Shown here piece after piece: positions 8,074 through 15,920 of a stretch of 36,299 bases of DNA (its first letter is position 1; each line of letters begins with the position of its first letter). A program made the translations under genes and the position numbers. Source of the stretch: Methanolinea sp. UBA277 (GTDB lineage Archaea; Halobacteriota; Methanomicrobia; Methanomicrobiales; Methanospirillaceae); assembly GCA_002499905.1 (NCBI GenBank), contig DANP01000027.1, forward strand, positions 36,551 to 72,849. The letters are read 5' to 3'. The notes beneath the pieces were generated by a model that was not told the DNA's origin, did no database searches, and saw only the letters and a list, made by a program, of their open reading frames with translations.

Positions 8074-8738
8074 ACGAGCGAGACCAGGTCCCGGAGCACT
8101 GCAATCGGGGCCTTGGCCTTGACTACGCTGGACGCGAGCAGCACCCCGTCGGTCCCGAGATCGAGCGCGATCTTCACGCATTCCCCTGACTGTATCCCTG
8201 CGCCGGTGAGCACCCTCACTGCAGGGTTCACCTTCCGTACCGCCTCCACCGAGCGGTTGATGATGTCCGGGTTTGCCTTGGAGACCGAGACGCCGCTCCC
8301 GATCAATTCAGGGGGCTCGATTGCCACATACTCAGGCGCCAGCGCTGCCGCCGCTGCGCTGGTTACGTCATTGTTGGAGCAGACGACGGAAGTGAGTCCT
8401 GCACTCCTGAGTGCGGTGACTGCCGCATCAATTTCAGCCAGGGTGAGGCGCCGCTCGGAATGGTTGACCAGGGAACCCGCTGCCCCGGCCGCCTTCAGGG
8501 CTTCAGCGGTGATGAACCCGGTATGGGCTCCCGCCTCAGCACCGTCCACGTGCTGAGCGAAGATCGGGATTGCGGAGTGAACGGCGAGGGGGTGGATATT
8601 CATGTACGATGGTGCAACCGCGATGATCGCCCCGCTCTCGGCAGCGACCTGCTCAGCGGCACCGGCAATGGCATGCGCCCGCTGTCCTGCTCCTTCCGAA
8701 TAGGTCTTCAGGTTGATGAGGATGAATGGCTTGTCCAT
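8070..8738 (-). CDS. tpiA: triosephosphate isomerase, archaeal type
   Basis: This enzyme interconverts glyceraldehyde 3-phosphate and dihydroxyacetone phosphate in gluconeogenesis and glycolysis. The 222-residue protein has the length of the short archaeal TIMs. NLKTYSEG near the N-terminus carries the substrate-binding lysine, VNHSERR the catalytic histidine, and AIEPPELIGSG the catalytic glutamate. VLTGAGIQSG and DGVLLASSVVKA form the C-terminal phosphate-binding loops. I chose the ATG at 8738, preceded by GGTG eight bases upstream, over a GTG at 8747. It overlaps the HTH-CBS stop by four bases in convergent orientation. Confidence 0.95.
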   Translation of the reverse strand: MDKPFILINLKTYSEGAGQRAHAIAGAAEQVAAESGAIIAVAPSYMNIHPLAVHSAIPIFAQHVDGAEAGAHTGFITAEALKAAGAAGSLVNHSERRLTLAEIDAAVTALRSAGLTSVVCSNNDVTSAAAAALAPEYVAIEPPELIGSGVSVSKANPDIINRSVEAVRKVNPAVRVLTGAGIQSGECVKIALDLGTDGVLLASSVVKAKAPIAVLRDLVSLV

Positions 8739-8786
8739 ATTCGTCACCAGGGAGAGTATGGTCGGTCAGGAATTGATAGCTTTCCC

Positions 8787-11360
8787 TCACTCCTCCGCAA
8801 GACCCCGTACAAAGTGTCCTGCGGTGATCCCCCCTCTCGCCATCTCCCGGATCCGCTCCTTGAACCCGGGGACGGGGTCAGGAGCCCCGGGTCTTCCGGT
8901 GATCCAGGCCGTCTCGCCCAGGGCCTCCCGGTACACGGCTGTCATTTCACCGGCATAGGCTGATCCCCGGTTCCGGGCATCGATGATGATGGTATTAACC
9001 CCGCTGGCGGCAAGATCCGGGAGGTAATCGATGAGGCAGAGCTCGCTGGCATTGGCGATGTGGCTCTTCCCTGAGCAGTCAACAGAGACGGGGAAGACCC
9101 GTCCGGTTACATCCTTCAGACCGAACCGGCGATTGCCCCTGCGGTCACTATCCGGAACGAGATCGAGGAGGTTGTCGGCGGTCACCATGGCCTCGAGGTT
9201 TCCCTGCACGAGCACTCCGGCCTTCATTCCCGGGCAGGAGCCTGCTGCCCGCTGCAGGAGCTCCGCACTATCGCGGGAAGAGAGTTCTGGTGAAAGGGTG
9301 ACCCCGGAGAAGAGATCCCGGGAGGCCCGGATGGACAGGTGGTTGAAGATGTTGAGACCAGGACCTCCGATGACCTCCAGGCCGGGAAGGGTGCGGCGTA
9401 TCGCTGCTGCTGCACCCGGGCCGTCCACCATCACTCCGGCAAGCCCGGCTTCATGGAGACCGGGAAGAACGGAGAGTGCCGGGGCGGTGAAGCCGGGAGG
9501 TGGCACCTGCGGCCATTTCCAGACTATCGCTCCGGGAGCGCCCGGGGAACGAAGTGCCTGTGCGATCTCAGCACCCGGAGGTGAGCAGTCGCCCGCAGGC
9601 TCGAATAACACCCGGTCGCACCCCGCGGAGAGGGCTGCGGCGGTGCTCTCCCGGTCATCGCAGATGACGGCCAGCTGTGGTACGGTGCTCGTCCGTGCAG
9701 GAAGGGTTCGGCAGAGTGTCCCTGCCAGTTTCTCCATCCGGGCTTCTGCATCCCGGATCAGGTCGGGTCCCGGACGGCGGGCTGCGAGCACCGCCTGCTG
9801 TGAGAGATCAAGGAATTCACGACGGAAAGAGTTGAGCTCCCCGACCGGGATAAAGAGGCCCCCGGGATATGCCAGAGAGAACTCCCCGACCCTGAATGCA
9901 CTCTCTCCGGTCTTCCTGATCTGCCGGGCAATCTCCTCGCCAGTGGTCGGCCGTTCCCGTGCAGGCTCAGGGACGAAGGATCCTTCATGGCGCACCATCA
10001 GCGTGCTCCCGCCCGGAACCTGGATCGATCCCGATAAGAGCAGGGGAAGGCCGGGTTCCACGATCAGCGTGATATCGATGGTGAGGGGAAATTTTCCGGC
10101 AGGACCGGGCGCTTTCAGGATCGCGGCCGCTTCCCGTTCGAGGCGTGCACTCCGGGTCAGGTAGAGTTCCATCCCCGTGCGGCACCCGGTCTGCTGCCTG
10201 ATGACCAGTTCCCGCTCCGTCAGTCCCACAGTCCCACGGAAGATGAATCCCTGCTCCTCACCGGTTACCGGATCCCTCCCCACGAGCCCGTCACCGGGTC
10301 CGGGGAGGGTCCGGGCTGCCGGAGATATCCGCAGTTCGCCGGGCCGGCTGGATACTACGGATCCGAGATACAATCCCCTGTTACCCGGCCGGCACCTTCC
10401 CATCAGGGCGGGGCCGCGGTCGCCGAACAGGTAGCCGGTCGAAAATCCCCGGGAGAACGCGACCTCCAGGTCTTCCCTGTCCTCCGGCCGGGGGGTGAAG
10501 GAACCGGCTGCAAGAGAGTCAAGAGCGGTGCGGTAGCGGGAGACAACGATGGCAACATATTCCGGGGACCGCATCCTGCCCTCGATCTTCAGAGCGGCGA
10601 ACGGCCGTTTTACCACGTCCCCGAGTTTCGGGTAGAGACAGAGGTCACGGGTAGAAAGGAGGTAGCTGTCCGTACGGGTGAGCCGTTCTTCGCCATGGAT
10701 CCGTCCGAAGCGGTCCGGCTTCCCGCTCACCAGCGCGTACGGCTTCCGGCATGGCTGGGCGCACATACCCCGGTTTCCGCTCCTTCCTCCGATGACCGAT
10801 GAGAGGAGGCACTGGCCGGAGTAGGCATAGCAGAGCGCCCCATGGGCAAATATCTCAATGCCGGGGCGTTCTGATCCGGGAATCGCGAAAATGGAATCGA
10901 TCTCTGCCATACCGAGTTCCCGGGCAAGGACAACCCGCTCAAACCCGGATTCGTGTGCCTGCATCACCCCTTCCCGGTCGGTGATCGTGCACTGCGTGGA
11001 GGCATGGCGGGGGAGATCGGGAACGACCTCCCGGGCAAGGGCAGCCCCGCCGGCATCCTGGAGAAGTATTCCGTCGGCACCCATTCCATAGAGCATGACC
11101 AGGTACCGGGCCAGCCCGGGAAGTTCACGGTCGTGCACCAGTGTATTCACCGTCACATAGACCCTGACCCCCCGCAGGTGGGCATACCCGATCGCCACGG
11201 CAAGTTCCTCATCGGTGAAATTGGGTGCGAACGTTCGTGCCCCAAACTTTTTTCCCCCGAGGTAGACGGCATCAGCTCCGGCATTCACCGCTGCCCTGAG
11301 GGCGTCGGGTGAGCCTGCCGGTGCGAGCAGTTCGGGAAGCCTGTCCGTCATTCCTGTCAT
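8787..11360 (-). CDS. U32 family peptidase-like protein, long form with C-terminal extension
   Basis: This 857-residue protein begins with a U32 domain (LPELLAPAGSPDALRAAVNAGADAVY at residues 8-33, HGALCYAYSGQC at 174-184). Four cysteines at 177, 184, 200 and 204 (HGALC, SGQC, GMCAQPC) match the cluster-ligand pattern of the U32 enzymes that hydroxylate RNA bases (RlhA) or ubiquinone precursors. An RNA-modifying or hydroxylating role is therefore more likely than proteolysis, but this is inference. A long middle region resembles the DUF3656-type extension, and the C-terminal third contains a second barrel-like segment (FGLKDVTGRVFPV, ANASELCLIDYLPDL). The ATG at 11360 is about 24 bases from a TTTATT element; ATG at 11351 is an alternative. 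Confidence 0.88.
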   Translation of the reverse strand: MTGMTDRLPELLAPAGSPDALRAAVNAGADAVYLGGKKFGARTFAPNFTDEELAVAIGYAHLRGVRVYVTVNTLVHDRELPGLARYLVMLYGMGADGILLQDAGGAALAREVVPDLPRHASTQCTITDREGVMQAHESGFERVVLARELGMAEIDSIFAIPGSERPGIEIFAHGALCYAYSGQCLLSSVIGGRSGNRGMCAQPCRKPYALVSGKPDRFGRIHGEERLTRTDSYLLSTRDLCLYPKLGDVVKRPFAALKIEGRMRSPEYVAIVVSRYRTALDSLAAGSFTPRPEDREDLEVAFSRGFSTGYLFGDRGPALMGRCRPGNRGLYLGSVVSSRPGELRISPAARTLPGPGDGLVGRDPVTGEEQGFIFRGTVGLTERELVIRQQTGCRTGMELYLTRSARLEREAAAILKAPGPAGKFPLTIDITLIVEPGLPLLLSGSIQVPGGSTLMVRHEGSFVPEPARERPTTGEEIARQIRKTGESAFRVGEFSLAYPGGLFIPVGELNSFRREFLDLSQQAVLAARRPGPDLIRDAEARMEKLAGTLCRTLPARTSTVPQLAVICDDRESTAAALSAGCDRVLFEPAGDCSPPGAEIAQALRSPGAPGAIVWKWPQVPPPGFTAPALSVLPGLHEAGLAGVMVDGPGAAAAIRRTLPGLEVIGGPGLNIFNHLSIRASRDLFSGVTLSPELSSRDSAELLQRAAGSCPGMKAGVLVQGNLEAMVTADNLLDLVPDSDRRGNRRFGLKDVTGRVFPVSVDCSGKSHIANASELCLIDYLPDLAASGVNTIIIDARNRGSAYAGEMTAVYREALGETAWITGRPGAPDPVPGFKERIREMARGGITAGHFVRGLAEE

Positions 11361-11380
11361 GTACTATTCCGGCATCCTGC

Positions 11381-11386
11381 AATAAA
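11381..11386 (-). promoter_or_regulatory. TATA box of the U32 gene
   Basis: The minus strand reads CTTTATTGC, centred about 24 bases before the ATG at 11360. This is the same TTTATTG form seen before the HTH-CBS gene and purB, and it predicts a leaderless transcript. Confidence 0.4.
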
Positions 11387-11426
11387 GCTCACAACACCTG
11401 CCGGGTTTCCCTGGAGGCAGCGGGTG

Positions 11427-11436
11427 CTATAAAGTA
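11427..11436 (+). promoter_or_regulatory. TATA box of aroD
   Basis: CTATAAAGTA is centred 26 bases before the aroD ATG (11457), so transcription should begin on the start codon itself. No ribosome-binding sequence is present before the ATG, which agrees with leaderless translation. Confidence 0.65.
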
Positions 11437-11456
11437 CAGAAACCCACGCTGACCGT

Positions 11457-12086
11457 ATGCAGATAGTCGCCTCGGTTGCTGATCCCCGGGATATCCCTGG
11501 AGCGGAGGCGGCGGGTGCCGAATGCATTGAACTCCGGCTCGATCTTTTCCCCCGCGAACTCCCGGAGGCGGGCGTCCAGGCCATCCGGGAATGCAGGCTC
11601 CCGCTCATCCTCACTGTCAGGAGCAGGGAGGAAGGGGGTGCTTTTGCCGGCAGCATCGGGGACTGGCGGGCTCTGATGGAGCCCTGGCTGCCCCAGGCGG
11701 CGATAATCGATATCGAACAGCGGTTCAGCACGGCTGCCCCCGAATACCAGGAACTCGGGAAAGAGATCATCGCCTCGTTCCACACCCCGATGATGCCTTC
11801 CGGAGCAGATCTCCAGGAGATCGAGTCCCGGCTCCGCAGGTATGGTATCCCGAAAATTGTTGTCGGGCCCCGTTCCCCTGAAGATGTTCTTTCCCTCTGC
11901 GCATTCACCCTCCATGCAGAACAACCGGTCATCACCAGCATCATGGGCTCCAGGTTCCGGTTCGCCCGGCTGATCCTGCCCCTTTTCGGCTCATCCTTCC
12001 TCTTCTGTGCCGCAGGCAGGCCCACTGCTGAAGGGCAGTTTCCGGTGAGAGAGGCACGGGAAATCCTCGATGCCCTCTCCCGGTGA
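11457..12086 (+). CDS. aroD: 3-dehydroquinate dehydratase, type I
   Basis: AroD converts 3-dehydroquinate to 3-dehydroshikimate through a Schiff base. The 209-residue protein has the type I residues: ELRLDLF with the substrate-binding Glu, Arg and Asp, TVRSREEGG, the catalytic His in IASFHTPMM, the Schiff-base Lys in IPKIVVGP, and the closing MGSRFRFARL and AEGQFPV stretches. The gene lies outside the aromatic operon, about 1.5 kb beyond its last gene and on the opposite strand, and supplies the one step between AroB' and AroE that the operon lacks. Its own promoter gives a leaderless mRNA, so it is probably regulated apart from the operon. Confidence 0.94.
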   Translation: MQIVASVADPRDIPGAEAAGAECIELRLDLFPRELPEAGVQAIRECRLPLILTVRSREEGGAFAGSIGDWRALMEPWLPQAAIIDIEQRFSTAAPEYQELGKEIIASFHTPMMPSGADLQEIESRLRRYGIPKIVVGPRSPEDVLSLCAFTLHAEQPVITSIMGSRFRFARLILPLFGSSFLFCAAGRPTAEGQFPVREAREILDALSR

Positions 12087-12103
12087 ACGGGCTGTCCGAT
12101 ACG

Positions 12104-12110
12104 TATAAAT
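12104..12110 (+). promoter_or_regulatory. TATA box of the rhodanese gene
   Basis: TATAAAT, within ACGTATAAATGG, begins 18 bases after the aroD stop. The predicted transcription start (about 12132) leaves a 26-base leader containing GGGGGAAGGT before the ATG at 12158. This argues against the longer in-frame ORF that starts at 12083. Confidence 0.6.
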
Positions 12111-12157
12111 GGAGCACGGATGAAGTGCATCGTATACCCGTTCAGGGGGAAGGTCTG

Positions 12158-13045
12158 ATGAAGAAGTATCCCTATCCGGAAGGCCCGGGACCCGTCAAAT
12201 GGGTTTCCACCGAATGGCTCGCCGACAACCTCGATGACCCCGATCTCACCATCATTGATGTCGAGTCCAACATCCATGAGTACGTGAAGGGGCATATCCC
12301 AGGGGCGATGTACGTCAATGAGGGTCTGTTCCGGGTTCACGGGAAAAGAATCCCTACGGACTGGATCCCCCCCGAAGCCGCCCGGATTCTCTTCCGGACG
12401 CTCGGGCTCCGTGCAGACAAACCCGTCGTCGTATACACGGGAAGCCCGATTCTGACCCAGTGCACCACCTTCATTGGTGACGGACTTGAGCAGCCCTTCG
12501 CTGCCTACACGCTCGCCCGGTTCGGGCACAACACCGTCTATGTGCTGGATGGAGGTCTCGACACATGGCGTTCCGAGAACCGGCCCCTCAGCAAGCTGTT
12601 CCCCTCAGCACTACCTTCTGACTTCACAGCCACGGTTCGTTCTGATTACTTCGTAACGTATGATGAGTTCAGGGCTATGAAGGACCGGCCTGACGTGATG
12701 ACCCTCGATGCCCGGCCCCCGCCGGTCTATGAAGGGCAGGGCCCCTGGATCAAACCCGGTCACATTCCCGGCGCCGTCAGTGTACCCTGGAAGACGTTCA
12801 TGAACCCCGACAACCCCCGGCTCCTGAAATCTGACGAAGAAATCGCGGCGATCCTTAAGGAACGCGGTATCACCCCGGATAAAACAATCATCTGCTCCTG
12901 CGGGACCGGGAGAGAGGCGACCTGCGAGTTCCTGCTCTTCAGGTTCTACCTGAAGTTCCCGAAGGTGAAAATCTACGAGGGTTCCTTCACCGAATGGACC
13001 ACCTACCCGGACAATCCGGTGGTGACCGGGAAGAATCCCCGGTAA
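12158..13045 (+). CDS. tandem-rhodanese sulfurtransferase
   Basis: This 295-residue protein has two rhodanese domains, as in thiosulfate or 3-mercaptopyruvate sulfurtransferases. The N-terminal domain (about 12-145) has the IIDV and KGHIPGAMYV structural motifs, but its loop VVYTGSPILTQCTTFIGDG is not a standard active-site loop. The C-terminal domain (about 160-290) has LDARPP, KPGHIPGAVSVPW and the active-site loop ICSCGTGREAT, with catalytic Cys248 by my count. The loop length and composition do not clearly tell thiosulfate from mercaptopyruvate as the donor. The ATG at 12158 was chosen from the ribosome-binding site and TATA position. There is no signal peptide, so it is cytoplasmic. Confidence 0.85.
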   Translation: MKKYPYPEGPGPVKWVSTEWLADNLDDPDLTIIDVESNIHEYVKGHIPGAMYVNEGLFRVHGKRIPTDWIPPEAARILFRTLGLRADKPVVVYTGSPILTQCTTFIGDGLEQPFAAYTLARFGHNTVYVLDGGLDTWRSENRPLSKLFPSALPSDFTATVRSDYFVTYDEFRAMKDRPDVMTLDARPPPVYEGQGPWIKPGHIPGAVSVPWKTFMNPDNPRLLKSDEEIAAILKERGITPDKTIICSCGTGREATCEFLLFRFYLKFPKVKIYEGSFTEWTTYPDNPVVTGKNPR

Positions 13046-13048
13046 CTC

Positions 13049-13055
13049 TTTTTTT
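13049..13055 (+). terminator. oligo-T terminator of the rhodanese gene
   Basis: Seven T residues start four bases after the stop codon. Archaeal RNA polymerase commonly terminates at such tracts without a required hairpin. Confidence 0.6.
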
Positions 13056-13116
13056 CCGGACATCCTTCCCGATAGGGATCGGGTATCGGTCATGCCTGCA
13101 GTGGAGCGAATTTCCA

Positions 13117-13512
13117 CTACAGCAGGACGGGGTAGGCATTCAGCGTATACTCGTTGATGCAGTCCCCGTCGAGCTCGGCCAGGATCATCCGCGATTCTCC
13201 GGGGGCAAACGTGCCGGCATACACCCCCATGGTGTCACGCACCGCCCCGGTACCGGCATCAACCAGTTCGAGCTGGACATTCACGTTCCGGACCTCGACC
13301 TCCCCGTGGTTGTAGACCTGGACGGTGACCGTCCAGAAACAGCCCCGGGAAACTGAAAAGTCCGCACCTGAACGGATCAGGTTGACCGAGACACCCGATA
13401 CCTCTTTTCCCGCCGGCCCGGGCCCGGCAAGATCCGGGACAGAGACGCATCCCGGGAGCACTGCCAGGAATAGTGCGAGGAAAAAAACAAGAAACAGTGG
13501 TCCTTTTCTCAT
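13117..13512 (-). CDS. predicted lipoprotein of unknown function
   Basis: This is a 131-residue secreted protein. The N-terminus is a lipoprotein-type signal: basic MRK, a hydrophobic core, and the lipobox LPGC with Cys22. The mature part is a single beta-rich domain (about 40-125) with alternating hydrophobic residues, such as FWTVTVQVYNHGEVEVRNV and FAPGESRMILAELDGDC, resembling the FxLYD or CARDB-like folds common in archaeal surface proteins. Two cysteines (in SRGCFW and DGDCINEY) could form a disulfide. AAGGAG lies before the ATG, which sits 33 bases after the aroC stop, so it may be the tail of the aromatic operon mRNA without sharing its function. Confidence 0.75.
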   Translation of the reverse strand: MRKGPLFLVFFLALFLAVLPGCVSVPDLAGPGPAGKEVSGVSVNLIRSGADFSVSRGCFWTVTVQVYNHGEVEVRNVNVQLELVDAGTGAVRDTMGVYAGTFAPGESRMILAELDGDCINEYTLNAYPVLL

Positions 13513-13545
13513 ATGCTGCTCCTTTTCAGGATCAGAGTATCGCGG

Positions 13546-14544
13546 TCATTCCTGAAAAACCCGGTACTTCTGCTGCTCTATCAGGGCATCTGCCAGGACC
13601 AGGCAGAGCATCGCCTCGGCAACCGGGAGCACGCGGGGGACGATGCAGGGATCGTGACGTCCCTTAATACGCACCACCGTTTCTTCGCCGCCAGTGGTCA
13701 GTGTCTTCTGGGGCTTCCGGATGGAAGAGGTCGGCTTCACTCCCACCCGGGCCACGATGTCGGCCCCCGTGCTGATGCCCCCGAGAATCCCCCCGGCGTG
13801 GTTGGAGAGAAACCCGGTGCTGTCCATCTCGTCGTTATTCTCACTCCCTTTCTTGCCGGCCGCAGCAAACCCGTCACCGATCTCGACCCCTTTCACCCCG
13901 CCGATGCTCATCAGTGCCCCGGCAATCAGGGCATCGAGCTTTCCAAAGACGGGATCCCCGAGACCGGGCGGGCAGCCGCGGGCGGTGACCCTGATGATCC
14001 CTCCGACAGAATCGCCTTCCGCTATGGCTTTCCGTATCTCCTCTTCCCGGCCCTGCGGGTCCGAAACGCCGTGGATCTCCTCGATTGTTCCGGAAATGGT
14101 GATACCTGCCTTCAGGAGTATGCGTGCTGCGACCGCCCCGGCAGCAACGCGGGCCGCCGTCTCCCGTCCCGATGACCGTCCCCCGCCCCGGTGATCCCGG
14201 ATGCCGTACTTCATCTGGTAGGTGAAATCCGCGTGGCCGGGTCGGAAGATCTCCCGGAGGTCGTCATAGTCGGATGACCGCGCCTCGCGGTTCCAGATGA
14301 TCATCGCCAGCGGAGTCCCGGTGGTCCTTCCCTCGAATACCCCCGAGAGGATCTCCACCCGGTCGGGCTCTGCCCGCGGTGAGGTGAGCGGGTCGTGCCC
14401 CGGCCTCCGGCGATCGAGAGCCGGCTGGATATCATCCCCGGAAAGCGGCAGTCCCGGCGGGCAGCCGTCAATGACCACGCCGAGAGCAGGGCCGTGGCTC
14501 TCGCCGAAGGTGGTGCACCTGAATGACCTGCCGAAGGTGTTCAT
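13546..14544 (-). CDS. aroC: chorismate synthase
   Basis: AroC makes chorismate from EPSP using reduced FMN. The 332-residue protein has the family signatures GESHGPALGVVIDGCPPGLP (residues 14-33), the RRRPG stretch, DHRGGGRSSGRETAARVAAG (about 120-140), and NDEMDSTGFLSNHAGGILGG with KPTSSI further on. It is at the short end for the family but ends normally (ALIEQQKYRVFQE). The ATG at 14544 overlaps the end of the aroK-aroE fusion by four bases (ATGA), so translation is coupled. It is the last aromatic gene of the operon. Confidence 0.96.
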   Translation of the reverse strand: MNTFGRSFRCTTFGESHGPALGVVIDGCPPGLPLSGDDIQPALDRRRPGHDPLTSPRAEPDRVEILSGVFEGRTTGTPLAMIIWNREARSSDYDDLREIFRPGHADFTYQMKYGIRDHRGGGRSSGRETAARVAAGAVAARILLKAGITISGTIEEIHGVSDPQGREEEIRKAIAEGDSVGGIIRVTARGCPPGLGDPVFGKLDALIAGALMSIGGVKGVEIGDGFAAAGKKGSENNDEMDSTGFLSNHAGGILGGISTGADIVARVGVKPTSSIRKPQKTLTTGGEETVVRIKGRHDPCIVPRVLPVAEAMLCLVLADALIEQQKYRVFQE

Positions 14545-15920
14545 GGTACCATGCTCCTCACCAGTTCGAGCGGCGCGGAAATCCCGGTGAAATGTGTAAA
14601 CTGGGCGGCAGCCTGCCTGACAAACAGTTCTGTTCCGGGGATCGCCCGGCATCCTACATCCCGTGCAAGCCTGATCAGCGGCGTCTCGGGAGGGGTGTAC
14701 ACCAGGTCAAAGACGGTCATGGATGGTTTCAGCTGGGTTTTTTTGAGCAGGCTCCGCGTGTCAGGCTCCATCCCGACCGGGGTTGCATTGATCACCACAC
14801 CGGGGTCCAGCCGGTCAAAGGCTTCCAGGGGGCCTGAGGCACATCCGAAGCGCCCGGCAAGTGCCTCAGCCGCACCAACCGTCCGGTTGAGGACCGTGAC
14901 CTCCATGGAAAGTGACCTGAGTGCATAGACCGCAGCCGCAGCTGCACCGCCGGCACCCAGCACCACCGCGTTCGATCCCGGGGCATCAGCGAGGGGTTCC
15001 CGGATGCCGATCCAGTCCGTATTATACCCGTAGCTCTTCCCCCCGCACCATACCACGGTGTTGACCGCCCCGATCGCGTCGGCCCCGGGCTCGATGTCCG
15101 AGAGGTGCTCCATGATGCTGTGCTTGAAGGGGATGGTCACCGAGAGCCCCCGGACATCGAGGTCATGGCAGAGCCGGAGGATGGGGATGATGTCGTGTGC
15201 CTGGAACCGGGTGTAGTGGCAGTTCAGGCCGAAATGCGAGAAGAGCTGTGAGAACAGCGCAGGGCTCCGGCTGTGGAGTGCCGGATTCCCGGCAATGGCA
15301 TACAGTCTCGTCTTCGGGTCTGCTGAGACGGCGGCCTGCTCAAACGCTGTTACCTCATCTTCCGGGATACCTGATTCCCTCAGAAAGCGGACCGCCCGTT
15401 CTCCGGCACCTGGCGATGCCGTTCCCTCGGAGAGTATCCGCATGATGGCAAGGCAGACCTCGTTCGGGCTCCGGGTGGTGGTGTCAATGCAGAAATCGGC
15501 AGCGCGGGTATAGGAGGGCCTCCGCGCTTCGAGCAGGACGCGGATCTCATCCCGGAACGGGAGGGTGGTGAGCGGCGGCCGGGTGCTCTGCCGGATCCGC
15601 TGTTCGATGGCAGATGGTTCTGCTTCAAGGAGGATCATCGTACTCCCCCGCCTGAGTGCTGCCACGTTCCGGGGATCGATCACCGCTCCTCCGCCGGTCC
15701 CGGCAATACAGCCCGATTCCGGGAGAGCGGCAATGACCTGCCGCTCGTAGTCCCGGAACGTTTCCTCACCGTCCTCTGTAAAGATGTCATGGATGGTCTT
15801 TCCGTAACGCTCCTCGATTATCGCATCGGTATCAAGGAACGGAAGGCCGGTGAGCTGAGACAGCAGTCTGCCGCATTCGGTCTTCCCTGTTCCCCGGAAC
15901 CCGCACAGTACGATCCTCAT
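14541..15920 (-). CDS. aroKE: shikimate kinase-shikimate dehydrogenase fusion (AroK-AroE)
   Basis: This 459-residue protein joins two consecutive enzymes. Residues 1 to about 165 are a P-loop shikimate kinase of the bacterial AroK type: GFRGTGKT at 7-14, DTDAIIEERYG at 30-40, the GGGA glycines at 77-80, and RPPL near 114. Residues from about 203 are shikimate dehydrogenase: GNPALHSRSP at 211-220, VTIPFK with catalytic Lys266, GYNTDW at 298-303, the NADP-binding GAGGAA at 322-327, and NRT at 345. The two make shikimate and then shikimate 3-phosphate. Most methanogens use an unrelated GHMP-type shikimate kinase, so the N-terminal domain looks acquired. It overlaps aroA and aroC by four bases each. 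The AroE part precedes AroK in the pathway although it is C-terminal. Confidence 0.94.
   Translation of the reverse strand: MRIVLCGFRGTGKTECGRLLSQLTGLPFLDTDAIIEERYGKTIHDIFTEDGEETFRDYERQVIAALPESGCIAGTGGGAVIDPRNVAALRRGSTMILLEAEPSAIEQRIRQSTRPPLTTLPFRDEIRVLLEARRPSYTRAADFCIDTTTRSPNEVCLAIMRILSEGTASPGAGERAVRFLRESGIPEDEVTAFEQAAVSADPKTRLYAIAGNPALHSRSPALFSQLFSHFGLNCHYTRFQAHDIIPILRLCHDLDVRGLSVTIPFKHSIMEHLSDIEPGADAIGAVNTVVWCGGKSYGYNTDWIGIREPLADAPGSNAVVLGAGGAAAAAVYALRSLSMEVTVLNRTVGAAEALAGRFGCASGPLEAFDRLDPGVVINATPVGMEPDTRSLLKKTQLKPSMTVFDLVYTPPETPLIRLARDVGCRAIPGTELFVRQAAAQFTHFTGISAPLELVRSMVP

Noticed and set aside
8787..11360. U32 gene considered as two separate genes
   Set aside because: The frame is open throughout with no internal start supported by a ribosome-binding site, and long U32 proteins with C-terminal extensions are known.
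11357..12529. 390-codon minus-strand ORF over aroD and the rhodanese gene
   Set aside because: It is the reverse frame of two genes with clear catalytic motifs and spans both their promoters; no recognisable domain.
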